Part shown: positions 1-8,241 of the stretch, in pieces
Numbering within the stretch: the stretch's first letter is position 1
Layout of the letters: the number at the start of each line of letters is the position of its first letter
From: Streptomyces sp. JJ36
Lineage (GTDB): Bacteria > Actinomycetota > Actinomycetes > Streptomycetales > Streptomycetaceae
Assembly: GCF_021696945.1 (NCBI RefSeq)
Contig: NZ_JACYHE010000014.1
Location: forward strand, 1 to 64,000
Direction: 5' to 3'
DNA length: 64,000 nucleotides
Notes under the pieces: generated by a model
What the model saw: only the letters and a program-made list of their open reading frames with translations
The model's database searches: none
What the model was told of the DNA's origin: nothing
Made by a program: the position numbers and the translations under genes

Positions 1-27
1 ATCATGGCGGACCCGTCCTTCGCCTGA
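1..27 (+). CDS. C-terminal tail of an upstream tail-module gene (partial)
   Basis: The first 27 bases read as an open frame of eight codons followed by TGA. A 100-base gap then leads to the tail assembly chaperone. In siphovirus modules the gene before the chaperone is usually the major tail tube protein, so that is the likely identity. This is inferred from position only; eight residues cannot show it. Confidence 0.4.
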   Translation: MMADPSFA

Positions 28-127
28 TCCCTCCGGCCGTACGGCCACCCCGGCCCGTACCACCGCCTCCCTCCCGGGGGCGGCACACCACCTCTGCCCT
101 CCCGGACACCAGCCCAAGGAGCCACAC

Positions 128-418
128 ATGTCCGCGTTCGACGTCAACGCCGCCCGCGCCCAGCGCCAGGAGGCGCTCGGTCGCACCTGGTCCTTCACCC
201 TGGACGACGACACCTTCGAAATGCCCAACGAGCTCAGCCGCCGCACCGCCCGCGAGCTGCGCGAGCTGGACGACAACGACATCGACGGGCTGCTGCGACT
301 GCTCCTCGGGGAGCAGCAGTTCGCGCGCTTCAACCGGCACGACGTCTCCATGCAGGACGTCGCCGCCATCCTGGAGGCGTACGGCAAGGAGACGGGGCTC
401 GGCCTGGGGGAAGGCTGA
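128..418 (+). CDS. phage tail assembly chaperone (G-type short product)
   Basis: A 96-residue acidic, helical protein. The ATG follows an AGGAG-type ribosome site at 115-120. It sits just upstream of the tape-measure region and is overlapped by an open frame in the -1 register, the usual layout of the G/GT chaperones that coat the tape measure protein during tail assembly in long-tailed phages. The sequence itself has no catalytic motif. The role rests on size, gene order and the overlapping -1 frame rather than on a recognised domain. Confidence 0.65.
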   Translation: MSAFDVNAARAQRQEALGRTWSFTLDDDTFEMPNELSRRTARELRELDDNDIDGLLRLLLGEQQFARFNRHDVSMQDVAAILEAYGKETGLGLGEG

Positions 419-969
419 GCCTCGACGCGTTCGTCGACGAACACGCCGAGGCACTCGAGGCCGACCTGCTCCGCTACTACGGCGTCGACCTGCTCGACTG
501 GCACCGCGGGCGGTTGACCACCCGGCGGCTCGGCGTGCTCGTCCGGCACCTCCCCCACGACAGCGAGGTGAACCGGGCGCTGCACGGCGAGGCGGCGGAG
601 TGGAGCGTGGGCGACTACCTGCTGGCCGCCGCGGTGGACCACCTGGCGGCCGCGAACTGGATGACCGCCACGCTCAACCGGGACGAGGACGACGAGCCGC
701 CGGAGTACCCCGAGCCGGTGCCCCGGCCGGGGGCCGGGGACGGGGCCGCAGACGGCGACGACGAGGGCCCGGACGGCCCCGAGGGGCCCGGAGACGGGTC
801 CGCGGGCGCGGCTGCGGACGGTGCGTCAGGCGGCCCCGTACGGGCATCCGCAGGGCCCGGCGCACCCGCCGCCGGGCAGCAGCCCGAGACCGGGGGCGAC
901 GACGCGGAGCCGCCGCGGGCCCCCGTCCGCGGCCCCTCGGCGGCCGAACTGGCCCGCTTCTTCGGGTGA
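128..969 (+). CDS. tail assembly chaperone, -1 frameshifted long product (GT-type)
   Basis: The frame at 421-969 is open and continuous with position 406, lacks a strong start of its own (only a TTG at 514) and lies in the -1 register relative to the short chaperone. A run of five G then two A at 406-412, just before the short-form stop at 416-418, is a plausible slippery site. Slipping there would give a product of about 280 residues. The extension is acidic and Gly/Pro-rich, and its end contains a short Ser-Ala-Glu-Leu-Ala-Arg-Phe-Phe stretch. Frameshifting itself is inferred; the exact slip codon is uncertain because the A-site codon re-pairs imperfectly. Confidence 0.6.
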
Positions 970-1192
970 GTCGGCCGGCCTGCCGTACGCCGGCCCCCGC
1001 CGCACCCGGTGCGGTGGGGCCGGCGGGGCCGCAGGGGCAACGTTCAACAACTCCCCCGAATGAATATTCGATTTTCCACCGGCGGAGTCGTATCCTGACG
1101 CTGGGTACACGATCCGCCACACGGGTTCCGGGTGCCCGTCCCCCCACGCACGCCATCAGTGCAGTCCAGAGCCGTGACGAGTGCGAGGAACG

Positions 1193-1414
1193 GTGAACCG
1201 GGTGACCACAGAGCGCAACGACGGCACACACGACGATACGGAGGCGAGCCTGCACCGGCTGCTCACCGGGATACTGCGGCGCCTCGACACGCCCGCGCGG
1301 GAGGCCCTCCTGCACGCGGTGGACAGCGAGCTGCACGCCCGCGACGCCCGCGCCTACGCCAGCGGCTGGCAGGACGCCGTCGCCTCCCTCACCACCGCCC
1401 CACCGCCGCAGTGA
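1193..1414 (+). CDS. small hypothetical protein in tail-module insert
   Basis: A protein of about 73 residues with no recognised family, mostly helical and charged. GTG starts are possible at 1181, 1193 and 1202; an AGGAA at 1186-1190 is best spaced for 1202 and too close for 1193, so the start is uncertain. Strong third-position GC bias supports coding. It is the first gene of an insert between the tail chaperone and the tape measure genes, a place where phages often carry accessory genes. No function is proposed. Confidence 0.5.
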   Translation: MNRVTTERNDGTHDDTEASLHRLLTGILRRLDTPAREALLHAVDSELHARDARAYASGWQDAVASLTTAPPPQ

Positions 1415-1792
1415 CCGGCCCCGGGCCGGGCCCGGGCCCCGGAAACGCCTACACCCCCGCCCGCTGGACATCCCCCTGCGGGCCGGCCTGACCGGCCGGG
1501 CTGGTTGCGGCCGGGGGTCTCGGCTGGTCGTTCCGGCGTTTCCGCTGGACGGAGCCGCCGACGAGGCTCCGCGCACGCTGTGCGGGCTGGTCGCCTCCGA
1601 GGACGTGCGCCGCATCGTCCCGACAGCCGCACCCCGCACCGGACTTCGACCGCAGTACCAGCGCCTGACACGCCGTCCGCTGCCGCGACCAGCCCCGAAG
1701 CACCCTCCATGAACGGACAACTCCAACGACAACGACTTCGGCCCGGCATCCGCCCCTCCTGGAAGCAGCCAAGCAAAATCCGGCTCAGGACA
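1415..1792. other. non-coding gap with no recognisable element
   Basis: This 378-base gap separates the small hypothetical gene from the end of the reverse-strand membrane protein. Apparent open frames in it are short, lack ribosome sites and do not show gene-like third-position bias. Base composition drops from very GC-rich to more AT-rich near 1780, marking the edge of the atypical insert. I see no tRNA, attachment repeat or transposase. Confidence 0.5.
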
Positions 1793-2215
1793 CTAGATGC
1801 GCGCGAAAGTCACCAGCAGGAAGACACCCACGACGAGGACCGCATAGCCAGCGATCAGATGACCGCGAATTTTCTCGGCCGTGACGGGATAGATTTCCGC
1901 TCTGTCCGGCCTCGACAGGAGGCCGGACGTGGTCACCCCGTACACGACCTCAATGCTCTGCCCAGCAGCCGGCTGCATCTGTTGGGACGCCTTCCCGACC
2001 GTCCGCCTCTCGTTCCCAGCCTGGTCCCGGAATAGTAAAACGGGAAGAACTCCATTGCGCGTGACGCGGTGCGAAACGCATACAGCAGTCGCTCTTTTCC
2101 CTTCACTCTGCAATCTTCTGAGCCGCCTGACTTCGCCGAAGGTGAGACGGCCGAATTGATGCATCAGGGCGATGACCACCATCACCAGAAAGAACTTAAG
2201 GAGTACATGAGCCAT
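1793..2215 (-). CDS. DUF3592-like membrane protein
   Basis: A 140-residue protein with a hydrophobic segment near the N-terminus (about residues 4-16), a central soluble region containing a Val-Leu-Pro-Val-Leu-Leu-Phe strand and a Gly-Gln-Ser-Ile-Glu-Val-Val-Tyr stretch, and a second membrane segment at the C-terminus. This two-helix plus beta-core plan matches DUF3592 proteins, whose function is unknown. The ATG at 2215 puts the first helix at the N-terminus; in-frame ATGs farther upstream would add about 30 polar residues. It is on the strand opposite to the tail genes and visibly AT-richer than them, which suggests acquired cargo. Confidence 0.6.
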   Translation of the reverse strand: MAHVLLKFFLVMVVIALMHQFGRLTFGEVRRLRRLQSEGKRATAVCVSHRVTRNGVLPVLLFRDQAGNERRTVGKASQQMQPAAGQSIEVVYGVTTSGLLSRPDRAEIYPVTAEKIRGHLIAGYAVLVVGVFLLVTFARI

Positions 2216-2337
2216 CGGACGATGATACGACGCGTGTGACAGGTTGTCCATCGCCATAGGCAGCGTCAGACGCAACACTTCATGCTTACCGGCGCCCGGA
2301 TGGCCGGACACGGCACCGAAATCAAGAGGGGTCGAAC

Positions 2338-2967
2338 ATGACTCAGAACGTAACCCGAGACAACATCGTACAGATCCTCCGGGAACCCGAGATCATATCA
2401 GAGCTCAAGAGCAGCCTGGACGCGAAGGCGGCGGAGAGCCGGGACACCTTCGAGAGCTGGGCGGACAGAACTCACGGTGACGACATCAACGCGTCGGACC
2501 AGGCGATATACGCAAGCAACCAAGCCCTGAAATGGGACCCCAGCCTTGTCGCCCTTTCCCCGGAGGTCCTCTCAGTTGATGAGCGTGGCATAAGCCTCCT
2601 GGGTGTCGAGGTCACATGGCCTTGGACCAGGTGGCTGCAGCAGGAGTGGGAGCAGGGTCGCCCCGGCCAGGGCAGCGAGGTGGCCGGGGTGACGGAAGAA
2701 AGCCAGAAGTGGCGTCGGAGCACCGAAAAGACGCTGAAGTCACACAGCGCCTCCCTGAAGGAGCTGCTGAAGGATCGCCTCGACAAAGCCGGCCGTCAGC
2801 GGGCTGGGGTCGAGCGGCAGGCAGCTGCGGCCCGCTCTCGGCGCATGCAGGGCCTCCTCGGCCCGTCTTCCGAGAACTTGCGTCGGGCAGCGGGCCTGGA
2901 TCGCCAGGCAGCGGAGCTGGAAAGACTGGAAGAGGCCACACGCGGACTCATGTCAGCGCTCGGCTGA
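2338..2967 (+). CDS. hypothetical coiled-coil protein (insert cargo)
   Basis: A 209-residue soluble protein preceded by a clear GAGGGG ribosome site seven bases before the ATG. The N-terminal half contains a short Trp-rich patch (Trp-Pro-Trp-Thr-Arg-Trp). The C-terminal half, from about residue 120, is highly charged and predicted helical with coiled-coil spacing. There is no signal peptide and no recognised domain. It starts 122 bases from the divergent DUF3592-like gene, so the two could share a control region. The pair sits inside the tail module, so a defence, immunity or lysogenic-conversion role is possible but unproven. Confidence 0.55.
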   Translation: MTQNVTRDNIVQILREPEIISELKSSLDAKAAESRDTFESWADRTHGDDINASDQAIYASNQALKWDPSLVALSPEVLSVDERGISLLGVEVTWPWTRWLQQEWEQGRPGQGSEVAGVTEESQKWRRSTEKTLKSHSASLKELLKDRLDKAGRQRAGVERQAAAARSRRMQGLLGPSSENLRRAAGLDRQAAELERLEEATRGLMSALG

Positions 2968-3272
2968 ACGGCCGACCACATCGTGCGCCGGTGATACCGG
3001 AGAAGAGCAACGAAGCCAGGGCTGAAGCGGGCAGGTCCCGGCGCGGCGGCCGGCGAGTTGCAGACGGCGCCAGGGCGGGGGCCACCCGGTTGAACACCGT
3101 GGCCCAAGCGCTGCGCAACGTCCGGGAGGAAACGGTACGGCTGGACCGAGAATTCGCATAGAACGATACCGCTGGTTCTCATTTCAACGACGGAACTCGT
3201 CGGATGTGCTCGTCGCTTCCCGGAAGGTCTCCCCAGCTGAGGAGCCCCGAACACCAGTAGATAGGTTTGACC
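2968..3272. other. non-coding gap upstream of tape-measure genes
   Basis: About 305 bases without a supportable gene. Short frames here are overlapped by equivalent ones on the other strand and lack ribosome sites. The last 100 bases are relatively AT-rich and probably hold the promoter or leader for the tape-measure genes. No clear -35/-10 pair could be assigned. Confidence 0.4.
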
Positions 3273-4493
3273 ATGTCCCTTGCAAGCTCACTCAACCGGG
3301 CCTCCGGCTCGTTGCGGCAGTTCAAGGCCGCGTCGGGGGTGGCCGGGAGGGCCGCCGCCGGACTGGGGCGGCAGGCCGGTGCCGCCGACAAGAACGTCGG
3401 GAAGATCAAGACCGGCGTCAAACAGACGAACAAGGAACTGAAGACGATGAAGCGGGCGGCCGACCAGGCCGCCCGTTCCGTGTCCAAGGTGGGGAAGCAG
3501 GCCGTGAAGGGCGGCCCGCAGATGAGTCGCTACCAGCGCGGCCTGAAGAAGGCCACCGGCGGCTTCAAGGCGCTCAACAAGGAGATGCGCGGCAACATCT
3601 TCGGCCTGCTGCTGTCCCTGCTCACCCCCATCATCGAGAAGATCGTGTCGATGATGGCCCGGTCGAAGGCCCTGCAGAAGGTCATGAAGAAGGTCTTCGC
3701 GGTGGTCGGCAAGGTCATCAAGAAGGCCATGAAGATCATCGGCCCGATCCTCAAGACCCTGGGCCGGGTCTTCAAGCAGGTCTTCAACGGCATCCGGAAG
3801 GCCGTGACGGTGGTCGTGAAGGTCATCGTCAAGGTGGTGAAGACCTACTTCGCCATCTGGAAGAAGATCATCACCACCGCCTTCAAGGTGGTCCGCAGCG
3901 TCATCGGCGCCGTGATGAACGGCATCCGCCGGGTCATCAGCCCCGTCGTGAACTGGATACGGAACACCGTCCCCGGCGCCTTCCGGCGGGTCAGCGACAA
4001 GATGCGGCAGATCTGGGGCCGGCTCTCCGGCATCGCCCGGCGCGCCTTCAACGGCGTCAAGAACGCCGTACGCGGCCCGGTCAACGCCGTGATCGGCCTG
4101 ATCAACGGCGCCATCCGCCGCATCAACGGCATCAAGGTCTCCATCCCCGGCTGGGTCCCGATGGTCGGCGGCAAGACCTTCGGCGTCAGCCTGCCGACCA
4201 TCCCCCGCCTCGCCGAGGGCGGCGTCGTCACCCCGCGTTCCGGCGGCGTGCCGGCGATCCTCGCCGAGGCCGGAGAGGCCGAGGCCGTGCTGCCGCTGTC
4301 CAAGCTGGAGTCGCTGCTGGGCCGTACGGCCGCCGCCGCGCGGCAGCCCGCCGGCGCGGGCGCGTACGGGGGAGCCGGTGCCGGCTACGCGGCCGGCGGC
4401 GGCTTCCACATCGAGCACTACTACGCCACCGAGGTCAGCGACCCCCAGGAGACCGCCGAGGCGCTGCTGTTCCTCGCCAAGGCCCGGGGGTGA
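3273..4493 (+). CDS. tape-measure-like protein 1
   Basis: A 406-residue, strongly basic, helical protein. A hydrophobic stretch around residues 107-125 is followed by long Lys/Val/Ile-rich helices. Near residue 306 comes the conserved Pro-x-Ile-Pro-x-Leu-Ala-Glu-Gly-Gly-Val-Val motif and a Gly-Glu-Ala-Glu-Ala-Val-Leu-Pro-Leu block typical of the C-terminal end of actinophage tape measure proteins. These proteins set tail length and may line the ejection channel. It is short for the family. The next gene is a paralogue with the same C-terminal block. An in-frame TTG lies two codons upstream at 3267; ATG was preferred. Confidence 0.7.
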   Translation: MSLASSLNRASGSLRQFKAASGVAGRAAAGLGRQAGAADKNVGKIKTGVKQTNKELKTMKRAADQAARSVSKVGKQAVKGGPQMSRYQRGLKKATGGFKALNKEMRGNIFGLLLSLLTPIIEKIVSMMARSKALQKVMKKVFAVVGKVIKKAMKIIGPILKTLGRVFKQVFNGIRKAVTVVVKVIVKVVKTYFAIWKKIITTAFKVVRSVIGAVMNGIRRVISPVVNWIRNTVPGAFRRVSDKMRQIWGRLSGIARRAFNGVKNAVRGPVNAVIGLINGAIRRINGIKVSIPGWVPMVGGKTFGVSLPTIPRLAEGGVVTPRSGGVPAILAEAGEAEAVLPLSKLESLLGRTAAAARQPAGAGAYGGAGAGYAAGGGFHIEHYYATEVSDPQETAEALLFLAKARG

Positions 4494-4499
4494 CGCCGG

Positions 4500-5852
4500 A
4501 TGAGCATCGCCATGCTCGCCCAGGCGGGCCCGGCCTTCCGTACGTTCGGCGGGGCGCTCGGGCAGGCCCGGCGCGGGCTCGCCGCCGACCGGCGGGGCGT
4601 GGCCGCCGCGTCCCGGGCGGCCGGGGCGCTGCGCAACGGCACCGCGCAGGCCCAGCGTGAGCTGCGCCGCGTCGCCCCGGCGGCCCGTACGGCCGGCCCG
4701 GCCCTGCTCGGGCTCGGCCGCCGCAGCGCCGCCGCCCGCCCGCAGGTCGACCGGGGACGGGCGAAGCTGCGGGGCGCCAACCGGGAGCTGAAGCAGCTCA
4801 AGCGCCAGGCGTCCACGGCTTCCCTGCTGATGACCGTGAACGGCCGGGGCGCCACCGTGATGACCAAGCTCAGCACCGTCTTCGGCCGGGTCACCAAGCT
4901 CGGTGCCGGGGTGATGAAGCTGGTCAACACCGTGATGAAGGCCAACCCGTGGGGTCTGGTGCTCGGCCTGCTCACCCCGCTCATCGCCTACCTGATCGAC
5001 CTCGCGGTCAACTCCAAGACCGGCCAGCAGATCATGCAGAAGGTCACCACGACCGTGATGAAGACCGTGCAGGCCGTCTCCAAGGCGATCCTGCCGGTGG
5101 TCACGGTGGTGGCGAAGATCGCCCTCGCCTATGTGCAGGGCTATCTCACGGTGATCCGCACGGTGGTCGTCTGGCTGGTGCAGTTCGTGCGGGACCCGAT
5201 GGGCGCCATCCGCCGGCTCGTCCGCGCCGTCGGCAACGGCATGCGCCGCACCGCCCGCGCCGTCTTCGGCGGCCTGCGGCGGGTGGTCGACGGGGTGCTG
5301 GGGTGGATCACCGACAAGCCCCGGCGGATGTTCGACCGCGTCGTGGGCGCGCTCCGGGGCACCCTGAACGGCATCGGCGGCCTGCTCACCACCGGCATGC
5401 AGCTCGTGCTGCACGTGATGAAGGCACCGCTCAACGGCCTCATCGGCTTCGCCAACTGGGTGATCGACGGCCTCAACAGCCTCAGCTTCTCGATCCTCGG
5501 CAAGAAGTTCGGCGTCGACCTGCCGAAGATCCCGCAGCTCGCCGAGGGCGGCGTCGTACGGGCCCGGCGCGGCGGCGTGCCCGTGGTCGTCGCGGAGGCC
5601 GGCGAGGCCGAGGCGGTGCTGCCGCTCTCCGCGCTCCAGCAGCTGATGGACACCACCGCCCGCCGCGCCACCGCCACCCGCGCGCCCGGCGGCCGCCTGG
5701 AGCACTACGCCGAACCCGCCGGGCGGGGCGCCCACGGCGTGGCCGAGGACCTGCTCTTCCTCGCCCGCGCCGGCGCCTCCACCGCGCCCCCGCCGCTCCC
5801 GCCGTACCCGCCGCCGGCCCTCGCGGCCCCCGGACCCGAACCAGGAAGGTGA
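4500..5852 (+). CDS. tape-measure-like protein 2 (tandem paralogue)
   Basis: A 450-residue basic protein starting six bases after the previous gene. It has an Ala/Arg-rich N-terminal helical region, a hydrophobic segment at about residues 152-173 (Gly-Leu-Val-Leu-Gly-Leu-Leu-Thr-Pro), Val/Lys-rich helices, and from about residue 341 the same Pro-Lys-Ile-Pro-x-Leu-Ala-Glu-Gly-Gly-Val-Val and Ala-Glu-Ala-Val-Leu-Pro-Leu-Ser signature as its neighbour. The shared architecture indicates duplication rather than a split gene, since each has its own start and full C-terminus. Likely a tail tape measure or an internal tail protein. Confidence 0.7.
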   Translation: MSIAMLAQAGPAFRTFGGALGQARRGLAADRRGVAAASRAAGALRNGTAQAQRELRRVAPAARTAGPALLGLGRRSAAARPQVDRGRAKLRGANRELKQLKRQASTASLLMTVNGRGATVMTKLSTVFGRVTKLGAGVMKLVNTVMKANPWGLVLGLLTPLIAYLIDLAVNSKTGQQIMQKVTTTVMKTVQAVSKAILPVVTVVAKIALAYVQGYLTVIRTVVVWLVQFVRDPMGAIRRLVRAVGNGMRRTARAVFGGLRRVVDGVLGWITDKPRRMFDRVVGALRGTLNGIGGLLTTGMQLVLHVMKAPLNGLIGFANWVIDGLNSLSFSILGKKFGVDLPKIPQLAEGGVVRARRGGVPVVVAEAGEAEAVLPLSALQQLMDTTARRATATRAPGGRLEHYAEPAGRGAHGVAEDLLFLARAGASTAPPPLPPYPPPALAAPGPEPGR

Positions 5853-5862
5853 CGGCACCACC

Positions 5863-6804
5863 ATGATCGACACCAGACAACTCCACACCGACCAGGGGCG
5901 TCCCGGCTCACTGATCACCCGCGACGGGCAGATCCAGTGGGCCGGGATTCTCTTCGGGCCCGGCACCCCGTACGCGGTCGACGCCAAGGGCATCACCGGC
6001 TGGGACGACCTGCCGGCCCTGGACTCCGGCGACGTGCCGCGCCCGGACCAGCACGGTTCCTGGCCCGGCGCCCGCTGGGCCAAGCCCCGCACCGTCGGCG
6101 CCACCGTCTGGCTGCTGCCCGACGCGCCGCGCCACGCGCACGCGGTGATGCAGGAGTTCCGCGCCGCGACCGGCCTGCACGACGGCGAGTCCTGGCTCGC
6201 CGTCCGCCTGCACGGCGAGACCCTGGCCTGCCGGGCCCGGGTGGACCGCCGGGTGATCCCGCAGGACCGGGCGTACGTCACCCAGGGCGCGGCCAAGGCG
6301 AGCCTCCAGTGGATCGCCACCGACCCGCGCCGCTTCGAGGCGCAGCAGCGGCAGGCCCGCGCCACGCTGCCGCTGCCCGAACAGGGACTGCGCTGGAACG
6401 AGGCGGGCGGCACCGGCCAGGGGCTCGCCTGGCCGCTGGACTGGGGCACCGCCGGGCAGGCCGGCACGGCCTCCGTCGTCAACGACGGCTCCGCCGCCGC
6501 ACACCCGGTGATCGAGCTGCGCGGCCCCGTGCAGCGGCCGCGGCTGACCCGGCTGACCGACGGCCGCCGGCTCCAGTACGACCTCGCACTCGGCGCCGGC
6601 GACGTACTGACCGTGGACACCCACGCCGGCACGGTGCTGCTCAACGGCACCACCTCCCGGCTCTACACCGCGACCCCGGACTCCTCGCCCGAGCAGCTCT
6701 TCACGCTCGAGCCCGGCACCACGCCCCTGGTGTTCCGCTCCGACGACACCACCCCGGACCCGAACGCCTCGGTCACCGTCCGCTGGCGCAACGCCCACTG
6801 GTGA
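5863..6804 (+). CDS. distal tail (Dit-like) protein
   Basis: A 313-residue protein directly after the tape-measure genes, with an AGGAAGG ribosome site upstream. The N-terminal half has the features of siphovirus Dit/phage tail family proteins: an early Gly-Ser-Leu-Ile-Thr strand, a Trp-Pro-Gly region near residue 67, and a Leu-Gln-Trp-Ile-Ala-Thr-Asp-Pro-Arg-Arg-Phe motif around residue 147. The C-terminal half is beta-rich with an Asn-Asp-Gly-Ser-Ala-x-Ala-His-Pro motif seen at the second galectin-like domain. Dit forms the hexameric hub joining tail tube and baseplate. Assignment is from pattern and position. Confidence 0.7.
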   Translation: MIDTRQLHTDQGRPGSLITRDGQIQWAGILFGPGTPYAVDAKGITGWDDLPALDSGDVPRPDQHGSWPGARWAKPRTVGATVWLLPDAPRHAHAVMQEFRAATGLHDGESWLAVRLHGETLACRARVDRRVIPQDRAYVTQGAAKASLQWIATDPRRFEAQQRQARATLPLPEQGLRWNEAGGTGQGLAWPLDWGTAGQAGTASVVNDGSAAAHPVIELRGPVQRPRLTRLTDGRRLQYDLALGAGDVLTVDTHAGTVLLNGTTSRLYTATPDSSPEQLFTLEPGTTPLVFRSDDTTPDPNASVTVRWRNAHW

Positions 6805-7024
6805 CCGCGGCGGCCGCGCGGCCGTCGGCCACGCCGTCGCCTTCCGGCGCGTCACCGCCGGGCAGCGGACGCGCCCGTGCCGCCCGCCGCACCGGAGGCG
6901 CTTGTACGCCTCCGGCCGACCGCACGGCTCCCGGGAACCCCGTACCGCCGCGCCCGGCGACCGCGGCACCGCCCCGCGGCCCGCACCCACCCCTTCACCC
7001 GATCCGTCCACCAGGAGGACTCGC

Positions 7025-8233
7025 ATGCCCATCCGCAGCGCATGGCTGATCAACCGCACCGACACCACCACCGGCCAGTCCCGCACCGACACCCGGCTGG
7101 CCCCGACCGGCACCATGTCCCCGCAGGGCCTGCTGGGTTCGCGGGACGGCGTCATCCCCGGCTCCCCGGACGGCCAGTACGTCATGGGCGGCCTCTACGT
7201 CTTCGGTGACACCGCCGGGATGACGGCCTCCGTCGCCCCCGGCCGCGCCGTCGTGCAGAGCCGCAACGAGCAGGCCGGGGCGTACCCGGTGGTACTCACC
7301 GACTACTCCGCGGTGACCCTCGCCGACGGCGACGCCAACAACCCGCGCATCGACCTCGTCGTGGTGCGGATCTACGACGCGCAGCACGACTCCTCGGGCC
7401 GCACCGAAGCCGTGCTGGAGGTGGTGCCCGGCACCCCGGCCGCCGACCCGCAGGCGCCGGAGACCCCCGCCCACTCCCTCGCGCTGGCCGAGATCACCGT
7501 CCCGGCCGGCGCCTCGGTCGGCACCGGCGGCATCGACTGGGCCAACGCGGTGGCCGACCGCCGCCGCCCGACCGTCGCCGTCGGCGGCGTCATCCCGCAG
7601 AGCTGGGGCGACGGCTTCGACGGCGCCTACCCCGGCCAGTACCGGGACAACGGCGCCCACCTGGAGCGCTGGGACGGCACCGCCTGGCTGCCGTACGCCC
7701 GGCAGCTCGGCGGCGTCGCCCCGGAGGGCGAGGTGGCCACCGGCCAGTACGTCGGCCAGTACCGCGACGAGGGCGGCACGCTCCAGCGCTGGGACGGCGC
7801 GGTATGGCAGCAGGCGGCACCCGCGGCCGCCTTCGCGTACCACAACGACGGCGGCTACTGCGAGACCAGCGCCTGGTCGGAGAGCGTCACGAGCACCGAC
7901 GGCCCCGTCGTCACCGCCACCTTCACCGCCCCGGCCTCCGGCCGTGTCGTGGTGACCGTCGGCTTCCGCGGCCGGGCGGGGGCCTCCGACAAGCAGGCGC
8001 AGGTCTCCGCCCGCATCCGGCAGAGCGGCAGCGGCGCGCTGGTGCTGGAGGCGGACGACGTACGGGCCGCGCACGTGGAGGGCACACCGGACATCGCTGT
8101 CTCCGACCAGTTCCCGGTGACCGGCCTGGAGCCCGGCACCGAGTACACCGCGACGCTGACCTACCGGTCGTCCGTCCAGGGCGTCTCCGCCTGGTTCGAC
8201 AACCGGTACGTGCGCGTCGACCCGATGCAGTGA
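7025..8233 (+). CDS. minor tail / upper baseplate protein
   Basis: A 402-residue protein. The ATG at 7025 follows an AGGAGGA ribosome site; the frame is open farther upstream but without a start as good. The N-terminal third resembles phage minor tail proteins that begin with a beta-rich domain and a Asn-Pro-Arg-Ile-Asp-Leu-Val-Val stretch near residue 105. Residues about 198-260 contain two imperfect copies of a Gly-Gln-Tyr-Arg-Asp-x(5)-Leu-x-Arg-Trp-Asp-Gly module. The C-terminal domain looks like a fibronectin-type or carbohydrate-binding beta sandwich. A receptor-contact role is inferred. Confidence 0.6.
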   Translation: MPIRSAWLINRTDTTTGQSRTDTRLAPTGTMSPQGLLGSRDGVIPGSPDGQYVMGGLYVFGDTAGMTASVAPGRAVVQSRNEQAGAYPVVLTDYSAVTLADGDANNPRIDLVVVRIYDAQHDSSGRTEAVLEVVPGTPAADPQAPETPAHSLALAEITVPAGASVGTGGIDWANAVADRRRPTVAVGGVIPQSWGDGFDGAYPGQYRDNGAHLERWDGTAWLPYARQLGGVAPEGEVATGQYVGQYRDEGGTLQRWDGAVWQQAAPAAAFAYHNDGGYCETSAWSESVTSTDGPVVTATFTAPASGRVVVTVGFRGRAGASDKQAQVSARIRQSGSGALVLEADDVRAAHVEGTPDIAVSDQFPVTGLEPGTEYTATLTYRSSVQGVSAWFDNRYVRVDPMQ

Positions 8234-8241
8234 GGCGGCCC

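Noticed and set aside
3288..6653. A 1121-residue reverse-strand frame opposite the tape-measure and Dit genes
   Set aside because: Composition shadow; repeated Asp/Gly/His/Leu text is the mirror of basic repeats on the coding strand.
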